DNA from: Bacteroidia bacterium
GTDB taxonomy: Bacteria; Bacteroidota; Bacteroidia; B-17B0; Aurantibacillaceae
Reading direction: 5' to 3'
NCBI GenBank assembly: GCA_026414605.1
Contig: JAOAIP010000057.1
Span: 1-39,012 of the forward strand
DNA: 39,012 nt
The translations under genes and the position numbers were made by a program. The notes under the pieces were generated by a model, which saw only the letters and a program-made list of their open reading frames with translations, made no database searches and had not been told where the DNA came from. Each line of letters opens with the position of its first letter. Position 1 is the stretch's first letter. Positions 1 to 8,560 of this stretch are shown here, in pieces.

Positions 1-183
1 TCCCTCACCATCATTTTCTTCCTCATTATACTCTAATTCAATTTGTTTAATACTATAATTCAACTCATTTAATAAAAAGTCATTCATTTCATCAAATACA
101 ATATTTACAAATACCTTAAATTTTTCTATGTAATTTGAATAATTCGATAATACAAACTCGTCTTTCCTAAAATTTTGTTCCAT
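1..183 (-). CDS. Partial gene of unknown function (N-terminal 61 residues)
   Basis: An ATG on the minus strand at 183 opens a frame that runs without a stop for 61 codons to the left edge of the window, so only the N-terminus is visible. It begins MEQNFRKDEFVLSNYSNYI and ends in an acidic stretch (EYNEEENDGEG). There is no signal peptide or membrane segment, so a cytoplasmic protein is likely. I do not recognise the family. The downstream end lies outside the window. The 174 bases between it and the acs stop codon hold no gene; they include a short inverted repeat, GTAATG/CATTAC, at 232-246. Because the frame is short and cut off, the call rests on the uninterrupted frame and the natural-looking composition. 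Confidence 0.5.
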   Translation of the reverse strand, partial: MEQNFRKDEFVLSNYSNYIEKFKVFVNIVFDEMNDFLLNELNYSIKQIELEYNEEENDGEG

Positions 184-357
184 ATTTTAATATTTACTTC
201 TGAACTTTTAACTAAGAAATGCAATTTTTAGGTAATGAATCATTACAGAAAGATACGAAAAACTTAAAGTAAATTAGTTAAAATAAATTGATTAAACCCT
301 TTTCATCACGCATTAAATATTCCACACATTCAATCCCAATACAATTAACCACTAAAA

Positions 358-2259
358 TTACATTTGGCTTTTAAACTTGCCTTGTTTAATTTCTTCTACT
401 ATTGAAGGGTCTAAAAGCGTAGTAGTATCACCTAAATTAGAGGTCTCGCCTTCAGCAATTTTTCTCAAAATACGACGCATTATTTTTCCACTTCTGGTTT
501 TAGGTAAACCCGAAACAACTTGAATCACATCGGCTTTGGCAATAGGACCAATAATTTTGGTGATTAACCCATTAATTTCTTTATGTAGTTTTTTGACATC
601 GTCAATAGGTCTTACAGGTACAACATAAGCATAAATCCCTTGTCCTTTGATTGGATGCGGATATCCTACCATTGCACTTTCTACAATATCAGGATGTTGA
701 TTGATAGCATCTTCTACTTCGGCTGTTCCTATTCTGTGACCAGATACATTAATTACATCATCTACTCTTCCCGTTATTCTATAATAGCCATCGGCATCTC
801 TTTTGCATCCATCTCCAGTAAAATAAAGATTTGGGTAAGTAGAAAAATAAGTTTGACGGCATCTTTCGTGATTGCCATAAGTTGTTCGGATTATGGAAGG
901 CCAAGGAAATTTTATACATAAATTCCCTTCTACGTTATTACCTTTTAATTCATTTCCTTTTTCATCTACTATGATAGGTTGAATACCTGGTAGTGGTAAA
1001 GTAGCATACGAAGGTTTTAAGGGTGTAATGTGTGCTAAAGGTGATATTAAAATACCCCCTGTTTCTGTTTGCCACCAAGTATCTACAATAGGACATTTTC
1101 CTTTGCCAATGTTTTTGTGATACCATTCCCACGCTTCTTCATTGATGGGCTCACCCACACTGCCAAGCACTTTTAAACTTTCTAAAGAGTATTGCTTAAT
1201 AATATCTGTTCCGAATGCTTCTAATGAACGAATAGCGGTAGGTGCAGTATAAAAATGCGTTACTTTGTATTTATCTACTATTGCCCAAAATCTTCCTGCA
1301 TCCGGATAAGTAGGAATACCTTCAAAAATAACAGATGTAGCACCATTGATTAGAGGACCATAAACAATATACGAATGTCCTGTTATCCAACCTACATCAG
1401 CGGTGCACCAATAAATATCTTCTGGGTCGTATTGAAATACATTCAAAAAGGTATAAGCAGTATATACCATATAACCGCCCGTTGTATGCACTACGCCCTT
1501 AGGTTTTCCTGTACTTCCCGAAGTGTATAAGATAAACAACATATCTTCACTATCCATTATTTCTGGTTCACAATAAGTAGATTGCTTAGAAACAATATCA
1601 TCCCACCAAATATCACGGGGCTGCTGTATGTTTATTTCAATACCAATGTGTTTTAGTACAAGAACATGTTCTATAGAATGTGTTTGTTGGAGTGCTTCAT
1701 CAGCAGTTTGTTTAAGATGTACAATTTTGTTGCCCCTTTTTCCACCATCAGCAGTGATTAGAACCTTACACTCTGCATCATTGATTCTATCTGCCAAAGA
1801 TTGTGCAGAAAATCCGCCAAATACCACCGAATGTATAGCCCCAATTCTTGCACATGCCAACATTGCTATCACGGCTTCGGGAATCATAGGCATATAAATA
1901 GCCACTCTATCGCCTTTTTGGACGCCTATTTCCTTTAAGGCATTCGATAATTGACAAACTTTTTCTAATAATTCTTTGTAGGTTATTGAATAAGATAAAT
2001 CATTTGGGTCATTGGGTTCAAAATAAAAAGCAATTTTATCGGGATGCTTTTGGGCAGGGATATCCAAGCAGTTTTCAGTGATATTTAATTTCCCATTGAT
2101 AAACCATTTTACTCTTGGTTCTGTGAAATTCCATTCTAACACTTTATCCCATTTTTTTCTCCAATGAAAATGTTGAGCAATTTCATTCCAAAAATCTTCG
2201 GGATGTTCAATAGAATATTGATACACTTTTTGATATTCTTCAAAATTGTGAATTCTCAT
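358..2259 (-). CDS. acs: Acetyl-CoA synthetase (AMP-forming)
   Basis: Activates acetate with ATP to acetyl-AMP and then transfers it to CoA, giving acetyl-CoA in the cytoplasm. The 633-residue length is the normal full length of bacterial Acs. The adenylate-forming P-loop YTSGSTGKPKG is at about residues 245-255, the WWQTETGG acyl-adenylate motif is present in mid-protein, and the C-terminal PKTRSGKIMRR motif places the catalytic, acetylation-regulated lysine at about K592. The ATG at 2259 is right for the family, because the N-terminus starts with the usual helix leading to FHW and W..V.EWN. A TATTTTTG -7 box sits just upstream (2280-2287). The gene is divergent from rpsT and probably transcribed alone. 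No disabling change is visible. Confidence 0.97.
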   Translation of the reverse strand: MRIHNFEEYQKVYQYSIEHPEDFWNEIAQHFHWRKKWDKVLEWNFTEPRVKWFINGKLNITENCLDIPAQKHPDKIAFYFEPNDPNDLSYSITYKELLEKVCQLSNALKEIGVQKGDRVAIYMPMIPEAVIAMLACARIGAIHSVVFGGFSAQSLADRINDAECKVLITADGGKRGNKIVHLKQTADEALQQTHSIEHVLVLKHIGIEINIQQPRDIWWDDIVSKQSTYCEPEIMDSEDMLFILYTSGSTGKPKGVVHTTGGYMVYTAYTFLNVFQYDPEDIYWCTADVGWITGHSYIVYGPLINGATSVIFEGIPTYPDAGRFWAIVDKYKVTHFYTAPTAIRSLEAFGTDIIKQYSLESLKVLGSVGEPINEEAWEWYHKNIGKGKCPIVDTWWQTETGGILISPLAHITPLKPSYATLPLPGIQPIIVDEKGNELKGNNVEGNLCIKFPWPSIIRTTYGNHERCRQTYFSTYPNLYFTGDGCKRDADGYYRITGRVDDVINVSGHRIGTAEVEDAINQHPDIVESAMVGYPHPIKGQGIYAYVVPVRPIDDVKKLHKEINGLITKIIGPIAKADVIQVVSGLPKTRSGKIMRRILRKIAEGETSNLGDTTTLLDPSIVEEIKQGKFKSQM

Positions 2260-2279
2260 AAAAATTAATTTTTATGGGA

Positions 2280-2287
2280 CAAAAATA
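2280..2287 (-). promoter_or_regulatory. Bacteroidota -7 box for acs
   Basis: Reading the minus strand, TATTTTTG matches the TAnnTTTG -7 consensus exactly and lies 20 bases before the acs ATG. No convincing TTTG -33 box is visible at the usual distance, so only the -7 element is called. Confidence 0.5.
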
Positions 2288-2316
2288 GGTGAAATTAAAA
2301 AACCAGAGAAAAAAAT

Positions 2317-2345
2317 TTTGTGTAGTAAAAAATTTATTACATTTG
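2317..2345 (+). promoter_or_regulatory. Promoter of rpsT
   Basis: TTTG (2317-2320) and TACATTTG (2338-2345) are separated by 17 bases, a good match to the Bacteroidota -33/-7 pattern. The -7 box ends 20 bases before the rpsT ATG. This also shows that the in-frame ATG at 2318 lies inside the promoter and is not the start codon. Confidence 0.65.
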
Positions 2346-2365
2346 CCCCGAAAAATAAAATTACT

Positions 2366-2620
2366 ATGCCAAATTTAAAGTCAGCCATTAAGCGTACAAG
2401 ACAAATTGAAAAAAGAAGATTGCATAATAGATACTATGCAAAAACAACAAGAACTGCCATTAAAAAATTAAAAGCATTAACTTCAAAAGCAGAAGCCATT
2501 AAACAATTACCAGAAGTAATTTCAATGATTGATAAACTGGCTAAAAGAAACATCATTCATAAAAATAAAGCAGCCAGATTAAAATCTCAATTGCAAGTTT
2601 TTGTAAATTCTTTAAGTTAA
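2366..2620 (+). CDS. rpsT: 30S ribosomal protein S20
   Basis: A primary 16S rRNA-binding protein of the small ribosomal subunit. The product is 84 residues, highly basic, and begins MPNLKSAIKRTRQIEKRR, which matches the start of S20 proteins; the helical, Lys/Arg-rich remainder ending in LKSQLQ is also typical. I chose the ATG at 2366 over an in-frame ATG at 2318 because the extra 16 residues (starting MCSKKF) are not part of the family and their codons overlap the promoter. The TPR lipoprotein gene follows 33 bases downstream and may be co-transcribed. Confidence 0.96.
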   Translation: MPNLKSAIKRTRQIEKRRLHNRYYAKTTRTAIKKLKALTSKAEAIKQLPEVISMIDKLAKRNIIHKNKAARLKSQLQVFVNSLS

Positions 2621-2653
2621 TTCCCTATAAATAAAAAATTAAAATTTATCACT

Positions 2654-4393
2654 ATGAAAAACCTTAACAAATTTGGTATTGCATTGACAGTACCTGTTTT
2701 ATTTTTTGGATCTTGCAATCAATTGAAAAAGTTGATTAAAAAACAAAAAGAAATCGTATATAATGTATCCCCTAATCCCATTGAAATGCACGGGGATAGC
2801 ATTCAATTTTCAGTATCTGGAAAATTTAATCCAAAATTATTCCCTACAAAAGTAACAGCCACTGTAATTCCTGTTATAAAATACGAAGGTGGTGAAAAAG
2901 AATTAAAATCTATCACATTGGTTGGCGAAAAAGCCGTAGGTAGCGGACAAAAAATAAGTTATGACAAAGGCGGTTCATTTAGTTACACCTCAGAAAAAAT
3001 TGCTTATGAACCCGGAATGAAAAAAGCAAAAGTGGTTATTAAAGCAATTGGAGGATTTAAATCTAAAACCAAAGCATTAGATCCTGTAGAAATTGGAGAT
3101 GGAACAATTATTACTCCATTATTAGTTCGTCATGATGAAAAACCTCTTTTTGCCAAAGATAATTTTGTAAAAACCGTTCCCGCTAATCAAACAACACATA
3201 TTTATTATGTCATAAATAGATCAGATGTACGCCCTTCTGAAATGAAAAGTGAAGAAATGAAAAACTTCACAACCAATGCACAAAATTACTTAGCAAGTCA
3301 ATGGTATGAATTAAAAGGCATTGAAGTATCTGCCTTTGCATCCCCCGATGGTGAGACATCTAAAAATGAAAATTTAGCAAAAGATAGAGCCAACAGTGCT
3401 ATCAAAGCAATGATTGAAGAATTCAAAAAAATCAACAAAGACAAAAATAACAAATTTGGTAAAGAAAAAGAACAATACAAAATCGTTACAACTCGTGAGG
3501 ACTGGGAAGGATTCAAAGAATTAGTTCAACAATCTAACTTGGCCGACAAAGATATTATTATTCGTGTTTTATCAATGTACGCCGATCCTAACCAAAGAAG
3601 AAAAGAAATTAAAAACCTTTCTAAAACTTATGTAGAATTGGCAGATAAAATTTTACCTCGCTTAAGAAGATCAGAAATTATCTTACAAGCCGATAAAAAA
3701 TCAAGAACAGATGAACAAATTAAAACACTTTGTAAATCAGCACCCGATAGTTTATCTGTCGAAGAATTACTATACGGTGCTAATTTATTTACAGATTTAA
3801 ATACTAAACTCTCTATCTACCAAGCCGCAGAAAAGAAATATGGAAACGATTGGAGAACATCTAATAACCTTGGTGCTGTTCTTTTAATGCTCAACAAAAC
3901 GAATGAAGCAGAAGCAACGCTTAAAAAAGCATTACAAACATCTAATGGCAATCCTATTGTGTACAACAACTTAGGAATCGTTGAAGCTAAAAAGAACAAT
4001 AGAAAAGCAGCAATGGATTATTACAACAAAGCTGCCGGTGCTGGTAAAGAAGTAAATTATAACAAAGGCATCATTTACATTGCCGATGGAAAATACAGCG
4101 ATGCAGTATCTTCGTTTGGTGATTTTAATGGATTTAACAAAGCATTAGCACAATTATTAAGCGGATCAGCAGATGCTGTTAATAATACTATTGATAATAG
4201 CAATGATAAAGATTTAGCCGTTTCTTATTACTTAAAAGCCATTGCTGCTGCAAGAAAAGGCAACACTGCTGATGTTACTAAAAATTTAAAATTAGCATTT
4301 GACAAAGATGCATCACTAAAACAATACGCCAAAGATGATGCTGAATTCTTAAAACTCAAAGGAAACTCAGAGTTTGAAAACTTAGTGAAATAA
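2654..4393 (+). CDS. TPR lipoprotein of unknown function
   Basis: A 579-residue predicted lipoprotein. The N-terminus MKNLNKFGIALTVPVLFFGSC is a signal peptide with a lipobox whose cysteine is C21, so the mature protein should be anchored to a membrane facing the periplasm or surface. Three parts can be seen. Residues about 30-170 look like a beta-rich domain (repeated K-V-T-V strands). Residues about 175-340 contain YYVINRSDVR and a stretch resembling OmpA-like peptidoglycan-binding domains (IEVSAFASPDG, then a run with a LAKDRANSA-type helix). Residues about 370-579 are TPR-like helical repeats (NNLGAVLLMLNKTNEAEATLKKAL, then YNNLGIVEAKKNNRKAAMDYYNKA). From memory, proteins of this architecture are common in Bacteroidota, but I know of no established function. 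A strong terminator follows at 4417-4445. Confidence 0.85.
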   Translation: MKNLNKFGIALTVPVLFFGSCNQLKKLIKKQKEIVYNVSPNPIEMHGDSIQFSVSGKFNPKLFPTKVTATVIPVIKYEGGEKELKSITLVGEKAVGSGQKISYDKGGSFSYTSEKIAYEPGMKKAKVVIKAIGGFKSKTKALDPVEIGDGTIITPLLVRHDEKPLFAKDNFVKTVPANQTTHIYYVINRSDVRPSEMKSEEMKNFTTNAQNYLASQWYELKGIEVSAFASPDGETSKNENLAKDRANSAIKAMIEEFKKINKDKNNKFGKEKEQYKIVTTREDWEGFKELVQQSNLADKDIIIRVLSMYADPNQRRKEIKNLSKTYVELADKILPRLRRSEIILQADKKSRTDEQIKTLCKSAPDSLSVEELLYGANLFTDLNTKLSIYQAAEKKYGNDWRTSNNLGAVLLMLNKTNEAEATLKKALQTSNGNPIVYNNLGIVEAKKNNRKAAMDYYNKAAGAGKEVNYNKGIIYIADGKYSDAVSSFGDFNGFNKALAQLLSGSADAVNNTIDNSNDKDLAVSYYLKAIAAARKGNTADVTKNLKLAFDKDASLKQYAKDDAEFLKLKGNSEFENLVK

Positions 4394-4416
4394 AAAAAAC
4401 AAAAAATACCTGAATG

Positions 4417-4445
4417 AAAAGCCCATCAAATTGATGGGCTTTTTT
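4417..4445. terminator. Bidirectional rho-independent terminator
   Basis: Inverted repeat AAAAGCCCATC / GATGGGCTTTT with a five-base loop, followed by T on the plus strand and preceded by A, so it can work in both directions. It sits between the convergent TPR lipoprotein gene (stop at 4393) and the GT87-like gene (stop at 4524). Confidence 0.85.
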
Positions 4446-4523
4446 GTTGTTTAATCAATACGATAAGTTTTATTTGCATTGAAATTGACTAAAATATTAC
4501 TACAAATCACCCATTTTTTAATA

Positions 4524-5768
4524 TCACTGTTCATTTAATCTTTCTTTATCAACCAATAACATTAGCACTAATGTTATTAATCCTCCATAGGTCAAAATTT
4601 TATAATGATCATAATAATCATTCCACATTCCAAGTAAAATTTTTAAGTTAAAACATAAAAATAAAACTACTAATCCAAACACCTGTATTTTGTTCAATCT
4701 ATGATGAATTGCTACATACAATAGTATTGAAATGGCTGGCATCTGCAATAAAAAAGCATAATGCTGCTGATGTGGAAATATCAAAGGAATAAGTGCTACC
4801 ACATACGACCATTCAAAAAAAAGATAATGTTTACTTTCTATTTTTTGAAAAGGGAATGCACGGATAATCCATAAAACTGAACTTATCAAAATCATCCTAA
4901 CTAACTGAATCAACAATTTTACTTGATGCACATCAAGATCAATAATATAACGTCTTATAGGCAATGCATACATATCTGGCGGATGGGCTAAAAACAAAGT
5001 ACTTATCAATGTTGTAATACTATGAAAACTTCTTTCTTCCACATCTATCAAATGCTTGTCATTATTAGGATTAATATTCATCCACCACTGCTGCATACAT
5101 TCATAATAAAAAGAACTACTCATCCACAATAAAGGCAAAAGATACATTGCTATCACCAATAAAACCACATACACCATAATCTTAAACTGCCCTCTATAAA
5201 AATAATACACCACAACAGGTAATGCTAATAATTTGATATTTACTGCTAATGCTAACAATAATGCAGAAAGCCAAACCTTATTTTCTACCAAATACTTTAG
5301 TGAATAAAGCATCAAAAATAAAATCAAAATTGTAACCTGTGCAGAATGAAAATTCTCACGAATCGTTCGGATATTAAACAATAACAACAACGCATAAAAC
5401 ACAAATGTCTTTCTATTCAACGATTTGAAAATACCCAAAAATTCTGCTATTTGCTGAATAATCTTGTACAACAAATACGCATTGAATAAGAGCCAAAAAA
5501 AGGTACTCCAATAATATCCCAAAAAACTAAATGGATAAATTAAATAAGCAAACAACATTGAATAGTAATAATAGTAACCATCAATATACGAATGACTATA
5601 AGGATTAATGTGCTGAATTAAATCCTTTGATGCCATCAAGTAAATATCAAAATCACTACGCCCTTCTGCTTCTATCAAGCAAACAATAATAGCCACAATA
5701 AAATAAAGGGCTTTCCAATAAAAAACAGAAATAGAATTTAAATACGATGGAATTTTAATTAGATTCAT
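4524..5768 (-). CDS. Membrane glycosyltransferase, GT87/DUF2029-like
   Basis: A 414-residue polytopic membrane protein with roughly ten hydrophobic segments, beginning near residue 17 (YWKALYFIVAIIVCLIEAEG) and ending near residue 403. The first loop carries FDIYLMASKDLIQHINPYS followed by an aromatic-rich Y stretch. A conserved Asp in this first loop, in an FD.Y...... context, and the NPY motif are typical of GT-C-fold polyprenyl-phosphate-sugar-dependent mannosyl- or arabinosyltransferases of the GT87 family. The likely role is sugar transfer on the outer face of the inner membrane; donor and acceptor cannot be told from sequence. The ATG overlaps the end of the upstream TPR gene by 14 bases, so the two are probably translationally coupled. 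I am fairly sure of the superfamily and unsure of the substrate. Confidence 0.75.
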   Translation of the reverse strand: MNLIKIPSYLNSISVFYWKALYFIVAIIVCLIEAEGRSDFDIYLMASKDLIQHINPYSHSYIDGYYYYYSMLFAYLIYPFSFLGYYWSTFFWLLFNAYLLYKIIQQIAEFLGIFKSLNRKTFVFYALLLLFNIRTIRENFHSAQVTILILFLMLYSLKYLVENKVWLSALLLALAVNIKLLALPVVVYYFYRGQFKIMVYVVLLVIAMYLLPLLWMSSSFYYECMQQWWMNINPNNDKHLIDVEERSFHSITTLISTLFLAHPPDMYALPIRRYIIDLDVHQVKLLIQLVRMILISSVLWIIRAFPFQKIESKHYLFFEWSYVVALIPLIFPHQQHYAFLLQMPAISILLYVAIHHRLNKIQVFGLVVLFLCFNLKILLGMWNDYYDHYKILTYGGLITLVLMLLVDKERLNEQ

Positions 5769-7584
5769 CTCCTCTTAATATTCTATACATTTTTCTTGCT
5801 TCTGGCACATAAATACTTCCCGGATAATCAGTAATTAATTTCAAATAATACTCCATTGCTTTTTGCTTATCATTCAGTTGATACTGATATAATTTTGCTA
5901 ATTCAAATACAGCATCATCCGCATACATTTCTTGCGGATAAAAATTCAATATATTCAAATACATTTGTTCCGCTTGTTTCCAATCTTTTTTTTGTTCAAA
6001 AATTTTTGCCTTCTTAAAAAAAATATCGTCTTCCAACGAATGATTAGTAAAAAGTAAATTAATAGAGTCCAAAACTACCAATGCGTCCTCATATTTATTT
6101 TGAAATAATAACAAATCTGCTTTTGCATAATACTTTAATGACAGCCCCGTAGAATCTGCAAACAGAGCATTGGATATAAGCATTGATAAATCCATTGCAT
6201 CGTTTGAAATAAACTTAGATGTGGCACCTTTCAATATATCCGCTTGGGATTTGGCTAACTTAAATTCACCTGAATAAAAACTAATTAAAGCACGTTTAAA
6301 TTGGGCTTCTTGTCCTAACGCTTCGTACTTAAAATCCTTCTCAACCTGCATACACAATAACATTGCTTCCCATAATTTATTTTGTAACACATACACATCT
6401 GCCAATTTTAATTTCATACTTGCCTTAATTTCTGGCTTTACAGAAGATTGATTAATAAACGAATTTAATACACTATCCGCTTTGTTATATTCATTTAAAT
6501 ACTTAGAATAAATATCCACTAAATCAAAAACCAAAGGATAAATGAGAGAAGAATGAGTATTCTCTTGAATGTATTGATACAACTGATTTTTAATTGAATT
6601 CACCTGATCTTTTGGAACATTTATTTGATGAACGATATTTTGATACTTATTTTGAAGATATTCCAATCGTGCACTTTCATAAAAAGGATTTGATTTTCCT
6701 TTTTTCAATATTTCATCAAAGCACTTTTCTGCTACTGCAAATTGCTGATTCTTTGCACATAATTGACAAAACTGAAATAATTTTAAACCTTCATCATTAC
6801 TCCTTTTATCATAAGCACGTGCTTGAATAAATGCCTGTTCATATTCTCCTTGTTGTGTCAAAATATAAATTAGCAACTCTGAATAAACCGAATGATCAGG
6901 ATATTTTTGAATACGCTTAATTAATTCTTGTTTCAAAACAGGTTGTAAAATTTGCGTCGTATCCTCCGGATTAAAAGTCAACAAAGATTGCAATTGATTT
7001 TGAACATTGTAAATTTCTCCAGGATTAGAATACAACACATCCAAATACAAATTAATTAATGACTTAAAATCCCTTGTTTGCTGATAAATCTCTGCACGTT
7101 CATAATAAAAAGGATATCCCGTCAATTCTCTTCCCTTTTCGTATACTTTCAAAGCATCTTCTAATCGTTGATATTTCAAAAATTGCTTCGCAGTCAATGT
7201 AATCACATTGACATCCTTAGGTAATTTACGAATTGCCTTTTCATAATATTGATCCGCTTTTTTAGTATCTTCTTGCAATGCATACAAATAGCCCCAATAC
7301 ACATAATAATCCGTTCTATTAGAAAAACGTTTTAATTGCTTCACAATTAATTTTTCCGCATCGCTATAACGCTTGGTACTCACCAATGCTTGAAAATATG
7401 ATTCAAACCAATAATCAGGGGCTACTTCATAAACCTCTTGCAAAATAGGCAATGCCTTTTCATACTCCCTTTGCAACAAATACGACTGAATCAATTGATA
7501 CTTTTGCTGATAATTCATTTGAGCCCAAAAACTACCTCTCACACTTATCAAACTCACAACAAATAAAAGCCAGATATTTTTCAT
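5755..7584 (-). CDS. Periplasmic TPR-repeat protein
   Basis: A 609-residue protein with a signal peptide (MKNIWLLFVVSLISVRGSFWAQ) followed by tetratricopeptide-like helical repeats along its whole length, for example YEKALPILQEVYEVAPDYWF, TKKADQYYEKAIRKLPKDV and, near the C-terminus, WKQAEQMYLNILNFYPQEMY and KQKAMEYYLKLITDYPGSIY. The last two resemble the YbgF/outer-membrane-lipoprotein (BamD) type of TPR. I chose the ATG at 7584 because it starts directly at the signal peptide; an in-frame ATG at 7638 would add 18 residues ahead of it. It overlaps the GT87-like gene by 14 bases and probably forms a two-gene operon with it. It is likely a scaffold for a cell-envelope complex; the partner is unknown. 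Confidence 0.85.
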   Translation of the reverse strand: MKNIWLLFVVSLISVRGSFWAQMNYQQKYQLIQSYLLQREYEKALPILQEVYEVAPDYWFESYFQALVSTKRYSDAEKLIVKQLKRFSNRTDYYVYWGYLYALQEDTKKADQYYEKAIRKLPKDVNVITLTAKQFLKYQRLEDALKVYEKGRELTGYPFYYERAEIYQQTRDFKSLINLYLDVLYSNPGEIYNVQNQLQSLLTFNPEDTTQILQPVLKQELIKRIQKYPDHSVYSELLIYILTQQGEYEQAFIQARAYDKRSNDEGLKLFQFCQLCAKNQQFAVAEKCFDEILKKGKSNPFYESARLEYLQNKYQNIVHQINVPKDQVNSIKNQLYQYIQENTHSSLIYPLVFDLVDIYSKYLNEYNKADSVLNSFINQSSVKPEIKASMKLKLADVYVLQNKLWEAMLLCMQVEKDFKYEALGQEAQFKRALISFYSGEFKLAKSQADILKGATSKFISNDAMDLSMLISNALFADSTGLSLKYYAKADLLLFQNKYEDALVVLDSINLLFTNHSLEDDIFFKKAKIFEQKKDWKQAEQMYLNILNFYPQEMYADDAVFELAKLYQYQLNDKQKAMEYYLKLITDYPGSIYVPEARKMYRILRGDESN

Positions 7585-7598
7585 AACCAAACTAATAC

Positions 7599-7650
7599 GC
7601 CCAATAATACAAAAAATACTATGCAAATAAATGAACAATCATCATTGGGC
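7599..7650 (-). other. Inverted repeat in the leader of the TPR gene
   Basis: GCCCAAT (7599-7605) and ATTGGGC (7644-7650) are perfect inverted copies 38 bases apart, just upstream of the TPR gene start at 7584. The left copy overlaps a near-match to a -7 box (TATTATTG on the minus strand). It may be an operator or a leader hairpin, or chance. Confidence 0.3.
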
Positions 7651-7680
7651 TTCACTTTAATTTATTTGTTATTTTTATTT

Positions 7681-7960
7681 GGGCGTGCCCCTCACACACC
7701 ACAGCATTTCCGAACTTTGTAAATAATCATATACTATTGTTTCAAAACGACAAAAAATGTCGTTTAAAGAATTTCACATGGCTGTGGTGTGTTCGGGTCG
7801 GGCTGCTACGGGCTTCGCTATCGCTTCGGCAATCCTTGTGGCATCCTTGTTCTTTTGTTATCATTATTTTCAATCGTTTGATGCTACTCTCATAATATCT
7901 ATCTCCTTTATAATGGCCACAAGGCAGTACCGGCATCGCCGCCCTCCGCATCCCTCACGC
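7681..7960 (+). repeat. GC-rich two-armed repeat, copy 1 (280 bp)
   Basis: First of three copies of a GC-rich element in an AT-rich intergenic region. It starts GGGCGTGCCCCTC (7681-7693) and ends CCCTCACGC (7952-7960); GCGTG and CACGC form short terminal inverted repeats. Between constant core blocks lie two variable arms. Arm A is a perfect 12-bp inverted repeat, ACACACCACAGC (7694-7705) with GCTGTGGTGTGT (7781-7792), and its loop holds a further hairpin AAACGAC/GTCGTTT (7745-7765). Arm B is a perfect 9-bp inverted repeat, CCTTGTGGC (7834-7842) with GCCACAAGG (7916-7924). The loops are AT-rich and unrelated to the other copies. No real gene is encoded; open frames on both strands here are by-products of the GC-rich sequence. 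Confidence 0.85.
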
Positions 7961-7965
7961 AAAAT

Positions 7966-8070
7966 TCAGTTAAAAGTAAAAAGTTTTTTGCAATAAAGAG
8001 TTTAACCCACTAAATATCACAAGAATATTCCTTACTCTATTCTCTTTTCACTTTCCACTTTCTACTAATA
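7966..8070 (+). repeat. AAAGT-ended mini-repeat, diverged copy 1
   Basis: Begins with CAGTTAAAAGTAAAAAGT and ends with TTCACTTTCCACTTTCTAC, so the ends are imperfect inverted repeats of AAAGT units. It follows GC-rich element copy 1 in the same order as copy 2 at 11866 follows GC-rich element copy 2. The interior is only weakly like the other two copies. Confidence 0.5.
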
Positions 8071-8161
8071 AAAGAGAGTGAGCGAAAAACAAAAAATCAA
8101 AAGATATGAGAGTAAAATTACGCGACTTCCTATTTTCTAAAAAAATTGTCCCTTACAAACT

Positions 8162-8192
8162 AAAAAAGGTCTGATTCATTGACCAGACCTTT
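8162..8192 (-). terminator. Terminator downstream of tRNA-Asp
   Basis: On the minus strand AAAGGTCTG and CAGACCTTT form a 9-bp stem around a 10-base loop, followed by T residues. It lies about 70 bases beyond the 3' end of tRNA-Asp. The 5' arm contains GGTCTGG, the same seven bases as the tRNA-Asp acceptor 5' strand. Confidence 0.75.
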
Positions 8193-8260
8193 ACACTAAC
8201 TTAAAAAACAAAAACTATGAAAAAAACACCTCTAATCTCTTCTCTCTTCCCACCTTATAG

Positions 8261-8334
8261 CGGTCTGGACGGGACTCGAACCCGCGACCCCGTGCGTGAC
8301 AGGCACGTATTCTAACCAGCTGAACTACCAGACC
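8261..8334 (-). tRNA. tRNA-Asp (anticodon GTC)
   Basis: On the minus strand the gene opens GGTCTGGTAGTTCAGCTGG and closes with CCAGACC plus discriminator G, giving a perfect seven-base-pair acceptor stem. The D stem, the anticodon stem with loop containing GTC, and the T arm GGGTTCGAGTCCC are all present. It is 74 bases long, and CCA is not encoded. Confidence 0.97.
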
Positions 8335-8347
8335 ATCATTGCGGCTG

Positions 8348-8380
8348 CAAATATACATAACATTCCTCCAAATTTCCAAA
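8348..8380 (-). promoter_or_regulatory. Promoter of tRNA-Asp
   Basis: Minus-strand TATATTTG (8355-8348) is an exact TAnnTTTG -7 box, with TTTG (8380-8377) 21 bases upstream as a possible -33 box. It ends 13 bases before the tRNA 5' end. Confidence 0.6.
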
Positions 8381-8516
8381 TGTTTTTTTAATTTTTTTTC
8401 AAAAAACCATGAACTTTCTCATCTCTATTAAAATTTTATCATCATTCCATTCACTACTCCTTTTATAAAAAATCGCACAATACACTTATGTAAACTCCTA
8501 AAACAAATTGTTTCTA

Positions 8517-8544
8517 TTGGATAGTAAAAAATTTCGCACATTTG
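8517..8544 (+). promoter_or_regulatory. Probable promoter of gcvP
   Basis: TTG (8517-8519) and CACATTTG (8537-8544) are spaced by 17 bases, resembling the -33/-7 pair in front of rpsT. The first base of the -7 box departs from consensus. It ends 16 bases before the gcvP ATG. The remaining gap between tRNA-Asp and here shows nothing else, and I see no tandem glycine-riboswitch-like structure. Confidence 0.45.
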
Positions 8545-8560
8545 CAAGCAAAAATTAAAA

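Noticed and set aside
2318-2365. A longer N-terminus for ribosomal protein S20
   Set aside because: The extra 16 residues do not belong to the family, and their codons overlap the promoter. The ATG at 2366 gives the standard MPNLKSAIKR start.
7742-7996. Two overlapping open frames on opposite strands, about 70-80 codons
   Set aside because: They lie on GC-rich repeat copy 1 and its loops. Similar frames appear at every copy because the core has few stops. There is no family similarity or start context.
8217-8315. A 32-codon plus-strand frame starting MKKTPLISSLFPPYS, with an A-rich leader resembling a Bacteroidota gene start
   Set aside because: It runs antisense into tRNA-Asp and stops there. 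The hairpin upstream is better explained as the minus-strand tRNA terminator.
8335-8560. Glycine riboswitch ahead of gcvP
   Set aside because: The region is very AT-rich, with no paired GC-containing helices of an aptamer. The probable promoter is only 16 bases from the start codon.
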